Positions 41,215 to 50,400 of a DNA stretch of 64,000 nt are shown here, in pieces; position 1 is the first letter of the stretch; the number at the start of each line of letters is the position of its first letter. A model generated the notes under the pieces. The model saw nothing but the letters and a program-made list of their open reading frames with translations, made no database searches and was not told where the DNA came from. Where the stretch lies: assembly GCF_003751085.1 (NCBI RefSeq), contig NZ_RJJY01000002.1, forward strand, positions 682,001 through 746,000, written 5' to 3'. The stretch comes from Micromonospora sp. Llam0 (GTDB lineage: Bacteria > Actinomycetota > Actinomycetes > Mycobacteriales > Micromonosporaceae). The translations under genes were made by a program, and so were the position numbers.

Positions 41215-43941
41215 GACCGCGTCAGCGGACTCGTCGGCGAACCACCGGGCGCCGGTCGTCAGGTCCGGATGCTCCACCGCGAGCGCCAACGCCGCCGCCT
41301 CGACCAGACCCATCCGGCTACCCTGCGCGTACCCGGCGTCGAACGCCCTGTCGCCGATCGCCGACCGCACCTTGGCCTGCTCCTGCGCCCAGTAGCCGCC
41401 GAACATGCCGGCCGTGCTGCGCAGCGCCGAGCGGGTCGCCTGAGCGGCACCGAACAGGCGGGCAGCGGTCGACGGATCGCCGCCCAACGCGCACCGGACC
41501 GCCATCGCGTTCAGCGTGTCGCAGGCCCGCCGGTGGAACCCGTACCGCATCCGGGACCGTAGCGCCACCACCAGGTGGTCGTGCGCGGCGACCAGGTCCC
41601 GGCGGCCCAACGCCACCAGCCCGAGCAGCATGTCCACGGTCCGCCGGCCGCGTTCCGCCGGCCGGGCGGCCTCCGCCGGGCGGGCGGTGGCCAGCACCTC
41701 GGCGGCCTCGTCCAACGCCCCCCGCCGGCAGAGCAGTTCGGCCAGGCTGTAGACGGCGAACAGCGCGTCGCCGACCGCGCCGTTCGCCGCCGCCCAGTCG
41801 ATCACCCGCCGGCACACCTGCTCGGCCTCGACGAACTGCCCGAGATCGATGAGCGAGGCACCCCGACCGGCCAGCACCCGGGCCAGCAGGCCCGCGTCGC
41901 CGGCCTGCCGGGCGGCGGCCTCCGCCCGGTGCGAAAACCGCATCTCCTCGCCGAACTCGCCGTCCGCGCCCGCGTGCTGCGAATGCATGTGGTACGCGGC
42001 CGCCAGCTCCGCCTCGGGGATCGCCTCGCCGGTCTCGGCGATCCGCCCGTACAGCCGGAACAGCCACAGCCGGCCTTCCCGGGCCAGGCCGCGTTCGCGC
42101 CACCACTGGTCGAGCCCGCTGGCGAGCTGCAGGCCACGCCGGGCGCTGCCACCGGTGGTGCTCCACCGCAGCGCGGCCCGGAGTTCGTCGGCCAACGGAT
42201 CGAGGGTGTACAGCGAAAGGGTGACCGGCTTGCCGTCCGGGCCCAGGTAGGCACGCTGCAACGCGTGCAGGGCCCAGGCCACGTGCCGGTCCCGGGCAGC
42301 CTGCTCCTCACCCGCTTCGACCAGCCGCCGTGCCGCGTACGCCCGGATCGGGTCGAGCATCCGGTAGCTGGTGCCGCCGGCGGCCGGCTCGGCCTGGATC
42401 ATCGACTTGTCGACCAGCACCGCCAACGGCCCCAGCGGATCGTCGTCGAGCAGCCACTCCACGGTGGCCAGATCGATCGGTCCGGCGAAGACCGACATCC
42501 AGCGCAGCAGGCGGGCCGCCCGGGGGGCCAGCGTCCGGTAGGACCAGGTGACCGTCGCCTGCAGCGTGCCGTGCCGCCGCCCGGCGGAGCGCTGCGCGTC
42601 GACCGGCTCCTCGTGCCCCGCGTCCAGCACCCCCAGGACATCGTCGAGGCGATCCACGAGCTGCCCGACGGAGAGCACCCGAAGTCGGGCGGCGGCGAGC
42701 TCGATCGCCAGCGGCAACCCGTCCAGCCGGGCCGCCACCCGATGCAGCTGGGCGGTTTCGGTCGGACCCGGCGGGTGACCGCCACGGGCCGCCGCCGTGC
42801 GGTCCAGCAACAGCGCCACGGCATCGCTGGGGCCGCCGGCCGGCCCCGGTTCGGCCGACATCGGCGGAATCCGCCACACCACCTCGCCGGGCACCCCCAG
42901 CGGCTCCCGGCTGGTCGTCAACACCCGGACCTGCCGGCCACCACCGAGCAGCCGGGCAATCACCTCGGCACACGCCGCCGGCTGGGCGTCGCAGGTGTCG
43001 AGCACCAGCAGCAGCCGGCGGGCGGCCGCGTACTCCACGACGGTGTCCAGGATCGGCCGGCCCGGCTCCGGCCGCAGGCCGAACACCGCGGCGACGGCGA
43101 AGGCGACCAGGCCGGGATCGGTCACCGTCGCGACGTCGACGAACCACACCCCGTCCGGGTGGCCGGCCGTGGCCGGGTCCACCGCCGGTGATTCGGCAGC
43201 ATCACCGCCGCTGGCGTCAACCGCGACCTCGATCGCCAGCCGAGTCTTGCCGGCACCGCCGGCACCCACCACGGTGACCAGCCGGTGTTCGGCGACCAGC
43301 TGGCGCAGCTCGTGGCGTTCGGTCCGGCGACCGACAAAGGAGCTGATCTGATTGGGCAGGTTGTGGCTGGCCGAGTCGGCCGTACGCGGTCTGGGAAACT
43401 GGCGCTCCAGCCCGGCGGCGACCAACTGGAACAGCCGCTCCCGGTCGTCGAATCCGCGCAGCCGGTGCAGGCCGAGATCGAGCAGCGAGACGCCGACCGG
43501 CAACGGGTCGGCGGCCCGGGCGGTCGCAGCGGAACAGAGGACCTGGCCACCGTGCGCCGCCGCCGCGACCCGCGCCGCGCGGTGCACCTCCGGGCTGGCG
43601 TACTCGCCCCCGACCGGCTCGGCGTGCCCGGTGTGCAGCCCCATTCGCACCCGGGGTGCGACATCCGGGGTAGGCCACTCGTGCGCGGCCAGGGCCCACT
43701 GCGCGCGCCGGCAGGCGTCCAGTGCGGCGGACGCGTCAGCGAACGCCACGAAGAACGAATCCCCTTCGGTGAACAGCTCGGTGCCGTCGCTGGCCGACAA
43801 GGTACGCCGCACCAACCGTCGGTGTTCGCTGAGCACCGGGCGGTAGTCGCGGCCGAGCAGTCGGGCCAGCCTCGTCGATCCTTCGATGTCGGTGAACATG
43901 AAGGTGACCAGTCCGCTCGGCAGTGCGATCGGTGCCGACAC
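41158..43941 (-). CDS. adenylate/guanylate cyclase domain - NB-ARC-like ATPase - TPR regulator
   Basis: A 927-residue signalling protein. Residues 10-180 form a class III cyclase domain with the metal Asp pair at 18 (FTDIEGS) and 61 (EGDSFF) and 'RMGLHTGHAEPVGGEY'. A P-loop ATPase follows, with GAGGAGKT at 226-233, 'LLLVLDTCDAQPAACAEVI' and 'LTTSREPLGVPGEVVWRIPP'. The rest is TPR-like helical repeats. Such AfsR/NB-ARC proteins integrate a signal through nucleotide hydrolysis; whether the cyclase domain is active is not certain, as the substrate Lys is not evident. An FmdB zinc-ribbon gene lies upstream in the same direction. Confidence 0.88.
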   Translation of the reverse strand: MSAPIALPSGLVTFMFTDIEGSTRLARLLGRDYRPVLSEHRRLVRRTLSASDGTELFTEGDSFFVAFADASAALDACRRAQWALAAHEWPTPDVAPRVRMGLHTGHAEPVGGEYASPEVHRAARVAAAAHGGQVLCSAATARAADPLPVGVSLLDLGLHRLRGFDDRERLFQLVAAGLERQFPRPRTADSASHNLPNQISSFVGRRTERHELRQLVAEHRLVTVVGAGGAGKTRLAIEVAVDASGGDAAESPAVDPATAGHPDGVWFVDVATVTDPGLVAFAVAAVFGLRPEPGRPILDTVVEYAAARRLLLVLDTCDAQPAACAEVIARLLGGGRQVRVLTTSREPLGVPGEVVWRIPPMSAEPGPAGGPSDAVALLLDRTAAARGGHPPGPTETAQLHRVAARLDGLPLAIELAAARLRVLSVGQLVDRLDDVLGVLDAGHEEPVDAQRSAGRRHGTLQATVTWSYRTLAPRAARLLRWMSVFAGPIDLATVEWLLDDDPLGPLAVLVDKSMIQAEPAAGGTSYRMLDPIRAYAARRLVEAGEEQAARDRHVAWALHALQRAYLGPDGKPVTLSLYTLDPLADELRAALRWSTTGGSARRGLQLASGLDQWWRERGLAREGRLWLFRLYGRIAETGEAIPEAELAAAYHMHSQHAGADGEFGEEMRFSHRAEAAARQAGDAGLLARVLAGRGASLIDLGQFVEAEQVCRRVIDWAAANGAVGDALFAVYSLAELLCRRGALDEAAEVLATARPAEAARPAERGRRTVDMLLGLVALGRRDLVAAHDHLVVALRSRMRYGFHRRACDTLNAMAVRCALGGDPSTAARLFGAAQATRSALRSTAGMFGGYWAQEQAKVRSAIGDRAFDAGYAQGSRMGLVEAAALALAVEHPDLTTGARWFADESADAVGDGDPLGGRGGRRPARPW

Positions 43942-44034
43942 CCGTGGAACCTCCGCCCCGCTGGGAAGTCGCGTTTCATGCTGCCGCAGTCAGGCAACCC
44001 AGCTCATCGCGAACCGGTCAGCGCTGCGGGTCAA

Positions 44035-44271
44035 CTAGCATCCGCACCCGCCACCGCAGCAGCCGCCACCTCCGCCGGCCGGGGCTGGCGGCATGGCCGG
44101 CAGCCCACCGGAGGCCCCGGCACCACGGCCGGTGATCGCGACGGTGGACAGCAGCTTGACCGTGTCGGAATGTCCCTGCGGGCAGGCCGCCGGATCTCCT
44201 GCCTGGGTCATCGGACGGTTGACCTCGAAGGTGTCGCCGCACGCGCGACAACGGAACTCGTACCGGGGCAT
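44035..44271 (-). CDS. FmdB-family zinc ribbon protein with Cys/Gly-rich tail
   Basis: A 78-residue protein: the zinc ribbon 'MPRYEFRCRACGDTFEV' with a second Cys pair diverged to one Cys and one His ('AACPQGHSDT'), then a linker and a C-terminus ending C-C-G-G-G-C-G-C. FmdB-type proteins are small putative regulators; the Cys-rich C-terminus is found in many actinobacterial copies and might bind metal or Fe-S. ATG at 44271. It is divergent from the transglycosylase gene, with only 57 bases between starts, and 93 bases upstream of the cyclase-ATPase gene. Confidence 0.85.
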   Translation of the reverse strand: MPRYEFRCRACGDTFEVNRPMTQAGDPAACPQGHSDTVKLLSTVAITGRGAGASGGLPAMPPAPAGGGGGCCGGGCGC

Positions 44272-44328
44272 GTGGATAGGGTACGGCGGGAACTGACGCT
44301 TCCGGCCGGATGGGTGATACTCGACGGC

Positions 44329-45654
44329 ATGGTCGAGGACGGGTCGGGCACGCCAGCACCACACCGGTTGCGTCCGGCGGTGCCGGCGCCTGCCCGGCCG
44401 CCGCGGCAGGAAAGCACCCCGGACCCGGACCTCGTCTCGTCGACCGACGCCGCGTCGACCGGCGATTCCGGACCAGGCAGCGACACCCGACCGACCGGCG
44501 ATTCCGGACCACGCGGCGACACCGGACCCGCCGCGGGTGACGGCACCCGGCCGACCGCCGCCAGCGACCCCGGCGGCAGCAAACCCACCGACAGCGACCC
44601 CGGCGGCAGCAAATCCGGTGGCGACGGCGGCACCCGGCCGATCGGTGCTTCCGCAGACGAGCAGGCCCGGCCGGCGACCGACCCACCCGTACCGGCACCG
44701 GCCACCACGCTGGCCGTGGTCGGCCGACACCGCCGGGAGGACGCGCCGTTCGGCACCCGGATCGGCTGGCTGCACCCGGCGCGGCTGCGACCGGTCCGGC
44801 GCGGCCTGCGTCGAGCGGCCCGGGCGGCCGGCGCGTGGAGTCGCCGACCGGCCGGCCGGTTGGCCCTGCCAGGTCTGCTCCTGCTGGCTCTGGTCGCCGG
44901 CAGCGGTGCCGCCGGTGCCGTGCTGGTCCCAGCGGCCGCCGGCGACCGGCAACCGGCCCCCTCGCCCACGGCACTCGGCACCACCGCCGTACCGCAGTTG
45001 CCTGAGACCACGGACCCCGACCTGCTCGAGCCACCGGCGGATCCCCCGCTCGACGGCGGGCTGAACCCGGGTGCCCCGACCCGGCCGGCCACGGTCCTCG
45101 CCGCCTGGGCGACCCGCACGGCCAGCCGGGTCGACATACCGGTAGTGGCGATGGAGGCGTACGGCTACGCCGAGTTGGTGCTGGCCACCACCACGCCGGA
45201 CTGCCGGCTGTCGTGGACCACGCTGGCCGCGATCGGCATGATCGAGTCGACTCACGGCCGGGCGAACGGGTCGCGGTTGGACGCCGACGGCCGCGCCGTA
45301 CCGCCGATCACCGGGCTGCCGTTGGACGGTGCCGGCGGACGTCAGCGGATCACCGACACCGACAACGGCGAGTTGGACAACGACCCGGTGTACGACCGGG
45401 CGGTCGGCCCGATGCAGTTCATCCCGACCACCTGGGCGGAATTCGCTGTGGACGCGGACAACGACGGTGTCATCGATCCGCAGGATATCGACGACGCCAG
45501 CCTCGCTGCCGCTAACTACTTGTGCCGGAACGGGCGCGATCTGTCCACACCTTCCGATTGGTGGAGTGCGATCCTGTCGTACAACAACGTGCAGCCGTAC
45601 GCCCAGGCGGTCTTCGACACCGCCAACGACTACGGCGTACGTAGCCGTACTTAG
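44329..45654 (+). CDS. membrane-anchored lytic murein transglycosylase (SLT2/MltB-like)
   Basis: About 441 residues. A long N-terminal cytoplasmic part, rich in Pro, Thr, Gly and Asp, includes repeated 'STGDSGPGSDTRP' and 'DSDPGGSK' units; one transmembrane segment ('LALPGLLLLALVAGSGAAGA') precedes the catalytic domain with Glu in 'IGMIESTHGR' and 'YDRAVGPMQFIPTTWAEF', an MltB/SLT2-type fold. It cleaves peptidoglycan glycan strands outside the membrane. ATG at 44329 shares a short divergent promoter with fmdB. C-terminus 'YNNVQPYAQAVFDTANDYG' is typical of this group in mycelial actinomycetes. Confidence 0.87.
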   Translation: MVEDGSGTPAPHRLRPAVPAPARPPRQESTPDPDLVSSTDAASTGDSGPGSDTRPTGDSGPRGDTGPAAGDGTRPTAASDPGGSKPTDSDPGGSKSGGDGGTRPIGASADEQARPATDPPVPAPATTLAVVGRHRREDAPFGTRIGWLHPARLRPVRRGLRRAARAAGAWSRRPAGRLALPGLLLLALVAGSGAAGAVLVPAAAGDRQPAPSPTALGTTAVPQLPETTDPDLLEPPADPPLDGGLNPGAPTRPATVLAAWATRTASRVDIPVVAMEAYGYAELVLATTTPDCRLSWTTLAAIGMIESTHGRANGSRLDADGRAVPPITGLPLDGAGGRQRITDTDNGELDNDPVYDRAVGPMQFIPTTWAEFAVDADNDGVIDPQDIDDASLAAANYLCRNGRDLSTPSDWWSAILSYNNVQPYAQAVFDTANDYGVRSRT

Positions 45655-45724
45655 TGCAATCAGATAGCCACAATTTCCGGCCCGGCCACTTTCGCAACCG
45701 GCGACTTGGCGGCAAGCTAGACGC

Positions 45725-46750
45725 GTGATGGTACGCGAGTGGGACCCCCGAACCGCGTCGTCCGCCGAGATCTCATCTCTGCTGGACTGTCTCAACCGGG
45801 TATTCGAGACTGACCTGCCAGGCGATCCGCGCTGGCGGCCAGACTTCCTGCGGGAGTACCTGACCGAGACGATGCCCGGGGTCCGACGGATCTGCTGGCT
45901 GGCCGAGGAGGCCGCTGGCGACGACGGCCGGCCAGGTCCGGTCAACGGGCACGTGAACGTGCTGCTCCTCGGCGACATCGGAGTGCTCGAGATCCTGGTC
46001 CGGCCCGACGCCCGGCGCAACGGCCTGGGCCGGGAACTGTTGGCGCTCGCCGTACGCCGCGCCTACCACGAGGGGTTCAGCTCGGTCGGTGTCGAGGTCA
46101 TCGGGGGCACCTGCGCCGTCGACTTCTACGAGTCACTGGGGTTCGCCCGCCAGTTCCGGGAAATCCGCAGCGTGCTCCGGCTGCCGGCGGTCGACTGGAC
46201 CGCGATCGAGAAGACGGCACAGGACCCGGTCCCCGGATATCAGATCGAGTTCCATCCGGGCGGGCCGCCGGAGGGTCTGGTCGAGGCGTACGCCCGGACC
46301 AAGGCCGAGCAGAGCGTGCCGGAGGCCGGCGACCTGGACCTGCGGCCCAGCTCCTACGACCCGGACCGGCTCCGGGACAGCCTCGGCTGTCTGCGTCGCC
46401 GCGGCATGACGCCGTACATCGTGCTGGCCCGGCACCTGGCCAGCGGCGCGGTGGCCGGGCTGACCGAGGTGGTGGTGCCGGCGCAGCACCCGACCCGGGC
46501 CGACCAGTACGACACCATCGTCGCCCAAGCCCACCTGGGGCACGGCATCGACCGGGCGATCAAGGCCCGGATGCTGCTGGAGCTGCGTAGCGTCGAGCCG
46601 AGGCTGGCCGAGGTGCAGACCTGGAACGCCGAGGGCGACGAGGATCTGATCGCGATCAACGCCGAGCTCGGCTACCAGCCCGACCGGGACTGGTGGGACT
46701 ACGGAGCCGACATCGCCACCCTGATGCACAGGCTCGGCGTGCGCAGCTGA
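45725..46750 (+). CDS. GNAT-family N-acetyltransferase, two-domain
   Basis: A 341-residue protein with two GNAT-like halves. The first has the acetyl-CoA-binding 'ILVRPDARRNGLGRELLALAVR' and 'VEVIGGTCAVDFYESLGF'; the second ('VVVPAQHPTRADQYDTIVAQAHLGHGIDRAIKARML' region) is degenerate, with 'IVAQAHLGHGIDRAIK' resembling motif A. Acceptor unknown. The frame opens at 45725 or at the ATG at 45728; the ribosome-binding site is weak. Convergent with hemB. Mycothiol synthase also has two GNAT halves, but this one is not that enzyme by its motifs. Confidence 0.85.
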   Translation: MMVREWDPRTASSAEISSLLDCLNRVFETDLPGDPRWRPDFLREYLTETMPGVRRICWLAEEAAGDDGRPGPVNGHVNVLLLGDIGVLEILVRPDARRNGLGRELLALAVRRAYHEGFSSVGVEVIGGTCAVDFYESLGFARQFREIRSVLRLPAVDWTAIEKTAQDPVPGYQIEFHPGGPPEGLVEAYARTKAEQSVPEAGDLDLRPSSYDPDRLRDSLGCLRRRGMTPYIVLARHLASGAVAGLTEVVVPAQHPTRADQYDTIVAQAHLGHGIDRAIKARMLLELRSVEPRLAEVQTWNAEGDEDLIAINAELGYQPDRDWWDYGADIATLMHRLGVRS

Positions 46751-46811
46751 ACGACCCGGGTCGGCGGGTGTGCCATCGACCTGGGCCGGTGGGTGCCGTC
46801 GGCTCCCCCGG

Positions 46812-47783
46812 TCAGAGGGCGTTCGCGACCTCCGTCGCCCAGTAGGTGAGGATGATCTGCGCGCCGGCCCGCCGGATCGACGTCAACGTCTCCAGGATCA
46901 CCCGGTCCCGGTCGATCCAGCCGTTCGCGGCAGCCGCCTCGACCATCGCGTACTCGCCGGAGACCTGGTAAGCGGCGACCGGGACGTGCACCCGCTGGCG
47001 GACCGCCGCGATCACGTCCAGGTACGGCAGCGCCGGCTTGACCATCACCAGGTCGGCACCTTCGGCGACGTCCAGCTCGACCTCGCGCAGCGACTCCCGC
47101 AGATTCGCCGGATCCTGCTGGTAGGTCCGCCGGTCGCCGACCAGCGCCGACTCCACCGCGTCGCGGAACGGCCCGTAGAACGCCGAGGCGTACTTCGCCG
47201 CGTACGCGAGCAGTGCGGTGTCGGTGTACCCGGCCGTGTCCAACGCCCGGCGCACCACCCCGACCTGGCCGTCCATCATCCCGGACGGACCGAGCATGTC
47301 CGCGCCGGCTTCGGCCTGCGCGACGGCCAGCTGCGCGTACGCGGCGAGCGTCGCGTCGTTGTCCACCGTCCCGTCGGCGGCGAGCAGGCCGCAGTGCCCG
47401 TGCGAGGTGAACTCGTCGAGGCAGAGGTCGCTCATCACCACGGTGGCGTCACCGACCTCGGCGACCACGTCCCGGATGGCGACGTTCAGCACGCCGGCCG
47501 GGTCGACACCGGCGGAACCGGTTTCGTCCCGGCGCTGCGGCACGCCGAACAGCATGATCCCGCCGACCCCGGCCGCCACCGCCTCGGCTGCGGCCTTGCG
47601 CAACGAGTCCCGGCTGTGCTGGACCACCCCGGGCAGCGACGGGACCGGGCGCGGCTCGGTGAGCCCTTCCTTGACGAACATCGGCAGCACCAGCTCGGCC
47701 GGGGACAGCCGGGTCTCCTCGACCAGCCGCCGCACCGCGGCGGTACGGCGCAGCCGGCGTGGCCGGCTCTGCGGATACGTCAT
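46812..47783 (-). CDS. hemB: delta-aminolevulinic acid dehydratase (porphobilinogen synthase)
   Basis: A 323-residue enzyme of haem synthesis. Active-site lysines are in '[16 protein letters not shown]' and '[14 protein letters not shown]'. The metal-site region reads [14 protein letters not shown], with two Cys and an Asp, as in other actinobacterial enzymes. It condenses two 5-aminolevulinate to porphobilinogen in the cytosol. Last gene of the rex-hemA-hemC-hemD-hemB cluster, 10 bases after hemD. Confidence 0.96.
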   Translation of the reverse strand: MTYPQSRPRRLRRTAAVRRLVEETRLSPAELVLPMFVKEGLTEPRPVPSLPGVVQHSRDSLRKAAAEAVAAGVGGIMLFGVPQRRDETGSAGVDPAGVLNVAIRDVVAEVGDATVVMSDLCLDEFTSHGHCGLLAADGTVDNDATLAAYAQLAVAQAEAGADMLGPSGMMDGQVGVVRRALDTAGYTDTALLAYAAKYASAFYGPFRDAVESALVGDRRTYQQDPANLRESLREVELDVAEGADLVMVKPALPYLDVIAAVRQRVHVPVAAYQVSGEYAMVEAAAANGWIDRDRVILETLTSIRRAGAQIILTYWATEVANAL

Positions 47784-47792
47784 CGCGCCGAC

Positions 47793-49373
47793 TCAGCGGA
47801 ACCGCAGCGCGGTCGGCCCCTGCACCTTGGACCCGCGCCGCTGCTTGGCCGGCATCGCCACCAGCTTCTCCCGCAGCTCGACCGCGTAGCCGGCCAGCGC
47901 CTCCACCAGCTCCGGGACCGACGCGTGCGGCGGCTGCACGTCCACCCGCAGACCGAACTCGGTGGCGGTCTCGGCGGTCTTCGGGCCGATCACCGCGACC
48001 ACCGTCCGGGCGTGCGGCTTGCCGGCGATGCCGACCAGGTTGCGCACGGTGGACGAGGAGGTGAACAGCACCGCGTCGAAGCCGCCGGACTTGATCGCGT
48101 CGCGGATCTCGGCCGGTGGCGGCGCGGCCCGCACCGTCCGGTACGCGGTGACGTCGTCGACCTCCCAGCCGCGCTCGGTCAGCCCGGCGGCCAGGGTCTC
48201 GGTGGCGATGTCCGCCCGGGGCAGCAGCACCCGGCCGACCGGGTCGAGGATCTCGTCGTGCGGCGAGAACTCGGCCAGCAGCCCTTCGGAGGACTGCTCA
48301 CCGGCCGGCACCAGCTCGGGCTGGATCCCGAAGGCGCGGACCGCGTCGGCGGTCGCCTCGCCGATACAGGCGATCTTGACCCCGCCGAAGTGCCGGGCGT
48401 CCAGCCCGTGCTCGGCGAACTTCTCCCACACCGCCCGTACGGCGTTGACCGAGGTGAAGACGACCCAGGCGTACCTGCCGTCGACCAGGCCCTTGACCGC
48501 CCGCTCCATCTGCGCCGGGGTACGCGGCGGCTCGACCGCGATGGTCGGCACCTCGCACGGGATGGCACCGTAGGCGCGCAGCTGGGCGCTCATCACGCCG
48601 GCCTGCTCCTTGGTCCGCGGCACGAGCACCTTCCAGCCGTACAGCGGCCGGTTCTCCCACCAGCTCAGCTTGTCCCGCTCGGCGACCCCGGCACCGAGGG
48701 TGAGCACCACCCGGCCGGTGAAGCCGAGCGCGGCGGCGACGAAGCTGTCCACCGTCGAGGTGGTGGTGTACTGGGTCTCGCCGGTCCCGTCCCCGGTCAC
48801 CGCGACCGAGGTGGCACCGTCGACACCGGCGGCGAGCAGTCCGTCGCGGACCGCGGCGAGCTCCCCGGCGTCCACCGCCAGGGCGAGCGAACCCCGGCCG
48901 ACCGCCGCGGCGAGCGCGTCGAAGTCAAGGCCGGCGGTGTCGTCGACGTCGGCCACCGTACGGATGCCGGGCAGCGGGACCCCGGCGTAGCCGGCCACCC
49001 CTTCGGCCTGGCTTACCCCGGGGACCACCTCGAACGGCACCGCGGTACGCGCGACGGCCTGTACCTCGGTCACCACCGCGTGGTGGCCGAACGGGTCGCC
49101 GCAGACCAGCCGCACCGCGGCCTGCCCGGACCGGGCGGCGGAGATCAGCACCTTGGCCACGTCACCTGGCGCGCCCTCGGCCGGGCTGAGCTGGGTGTCC
49201 GCCTTGGCGCCGGCGCGGACCGCGGCGAGCAGGGTCTCCGGGACGCCCCGGTCGTAGACGACCTGGTCCGCTTCGACCAGGGCGTCGTGCGCCCGGCGGG
49301 TCAGCAGGCCCGGGTCGCCGGGGCCGGCGCCCACGAACGCGATGTGGCCGGCGAGCTTACGGGTGCGGGTCAT
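47793..49373 (-). CDS. hemD: uroporphyrinogen-III synthase fused to a degenerate CobA-like domain
   Basis: A 526-residue fusion. The N-terminal half resembles SAM-dependent uroporphyrinogen methyltransferases ('HIAFVGAGPGDPGLLTRRA') but the KGGDP motif is V-C-G-D-P-F ('RLVCGDPFGHHAVV') and the TGTQ-type motif is lost. The C-terminal half ('WKVLVPRTKEQAGVMSAQLRAYGA' to 'AVIGPKTAETATEFGL') is a complete HemD. The HemD activity is confident; methyltransferase activity is doubtful, as in Streptomyces homologues. The start overlaps hemC by 17 bases, suggesting coupling. Confidence 0.93.
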   Translation of the reverse strand: MTRTRKLAGHIAFVGAGPGDPGLLTRRAHDALVEADQVVYDRGVPETLLAAVRAGAKADTQLSPAEGAPGDVAKVLISAARSGQAAVRLVCGDPFGHHAVVTEVQAVARTAVPFEVVPGVSQAEGVAGYAGVPLPGIRTVADVDDTAGLDFDALAAAVGRGSLALAVDAGELAAVRDGLLAAGVDGATSVAVTGDGTGETQYTTTSTVDSFVAAALGFTGRVVLTLGAGVAERDKLSWWENRPLYGWKVLVPRTKEQAGVMSAQLRAYGAIPCEVPTIAVEPPRTPAQMERAVKGLVDGRYAWVVFTSVNAVRAVWEKFAEHGLDARHFGGVKIACIGEATADAVRAFGIQPELVPAGEQSSEGLLAEFSPHDEILDPVGRVLLPRADIATETLAAGLTERGWEVDDVTAYRTVRAAPPPAEIRDAIKSGGFDAVLFTSSSTVRNLVGIAGKPHARTVVAVIGPKTAETATEFGLRVDVQPPHASVPELVEALAGYAVELREKLVAMPAKQRRGSKVQGPTALRFR

Positions 49374-50400
49374 TTATGCTCCCCATGTTCTGGGTCGTCG
49401 CGCCGGACGGATTGGGCGCTGAAGGTCGCTGGGGTACCACGCCGTCGCCATCCGCGGCCCTGGACGGACCGCCGGGCGTGGCCCCCGGAAGGATCGTGTC
49501 GGCTCCGGCGTCGAGCAGCTCGGCGGCGAGCGCCGCGCCGATCTCGACGGCGGTGGCCGGGGGACCGGTGCGCGACAGTCTGATCTCCCGGAGTCCGTCC
49601 GGGCTGATCACCGCCCCGCGCAGGTAGATCTCGTCGCCGTCATCCCCCTCGGCGACTTCCGCGTACGCCGCGACCGGTGCGCTGCAGCCGGCCTCCAGCG
49701 TCGCGAGCAACGACCGTTCCGCGGCGACCGCGGCCCGGGTCGGTGCATGGTCGAGCGTGCCGAGCAGCTCGACCAGGTCGGTGTCGTCGGCCCGGCATTC
49801 GACGGCCAGGGCGCCCTGGGCGGGCGCCGGCAGCATCAGCATCGGGTCGAGAGTCTCGGTGATCTCGGCGGTCCGGCCGAGCCGGGCCAGGCCGGCCCGG
49901 GCCAGCACGATCGCGTCGAGATCGGGCTGCGGGCCGCGTACCCGGCCGATCCGGGTGTCCACGTTGCCACGGATCGGGGTGACCACGAGCTGACGGCCGA
50001 GGGCGTTCAGCTGGGCGATCCGGCGCAGTGCCCCGGTGCCGACGGTGGCCCCCGGCGCAAGCTCGGCGAGCATTCGGCCGTCCCGGCTGATCAGCGCGTC
50101 ACGCGGATCCTCCCGGGGCGGCACCGCCGCGACCAGCAGCTCCGCCTGGCCGGCGGTGGGCAGGTCCTTGTACGAGTGGACCGCGAAGTCGATGTCCTTG
50201 GCCAGCAGCGCGTCGCGCAGCGCGGATACGAACACGCCGACGCCGAGCGCGGCGACCGGCGCGGTGGACCGGTCCCCGGCGGTGACGATCTCCACCAGTT
50301 CGACGTCGCGGCCGGTGGCGGAGCGCAGCGCGGCGGCGACCCGACCGGACTGGGCGGTGGCCAGGGCGCTGCCCCGGGTACCCAAACGCAACACACTCAT
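49357..50400 (-). CDS. hemC: hydroxymethylbilane synthase (porphobilinogen deaminase)
   Basis: A 347-residue enzyme. 'LRLGTRGSALATAQSGRVA' at the start, 'VEIVTAGDRS', 'DFAVHSYKDLPT' and the dipyrromethane-cofactor Cys in 'LLATLEAGCSAPVAAYAEV' are present. Joins four porphobilinogen units into preuroporphyrinogen. A Ser/Pro/Asn-rich extension of about 35 residues follows the normal end. It overlaps hemA by 4 bases (ATGA) and hemD by 17, so it is inside the Rex-controlled operon. Confidence 0.96.
   Translation of the reverse strand: MSVLRLGTRGSALATAQSGRVAAALRSATGRDVELVEIVTAGDRSTAPVAALGVGVFVSALRDALLAKDIDFAVHSYKDLPTAGQAELLVAAVPPREDPRDALISRDGRMLAELAPGATVGTGALRRIAQLNALGRQLVVTPIRGNVDTRIGRVRGPQPDLDAIVLARAGLARLGRTAEITETLDPMLMLPAPAQGALAVECRADDTDLVELLGTLDHAPTRAAVAAERSLLATLEAGCSAPVAAYAEVAEGDDGDEIYLRGAVISPDGLREIRLSRTGPPATAVEIGAALAAELLDAGADTILPGATPGGPSRAADGDGVVPQRPSAPNPSGATTQNMGSINDPHP

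Noticed and set aside
46770..49583. A 937-codon plus-strand open frame across hemB and hemD
   Set aside because: It is the mirror of two confident minus-strand haem genes; its product is Arg/Gly/His-rich without any domain, typical of antisense frames in high-GC DNA.
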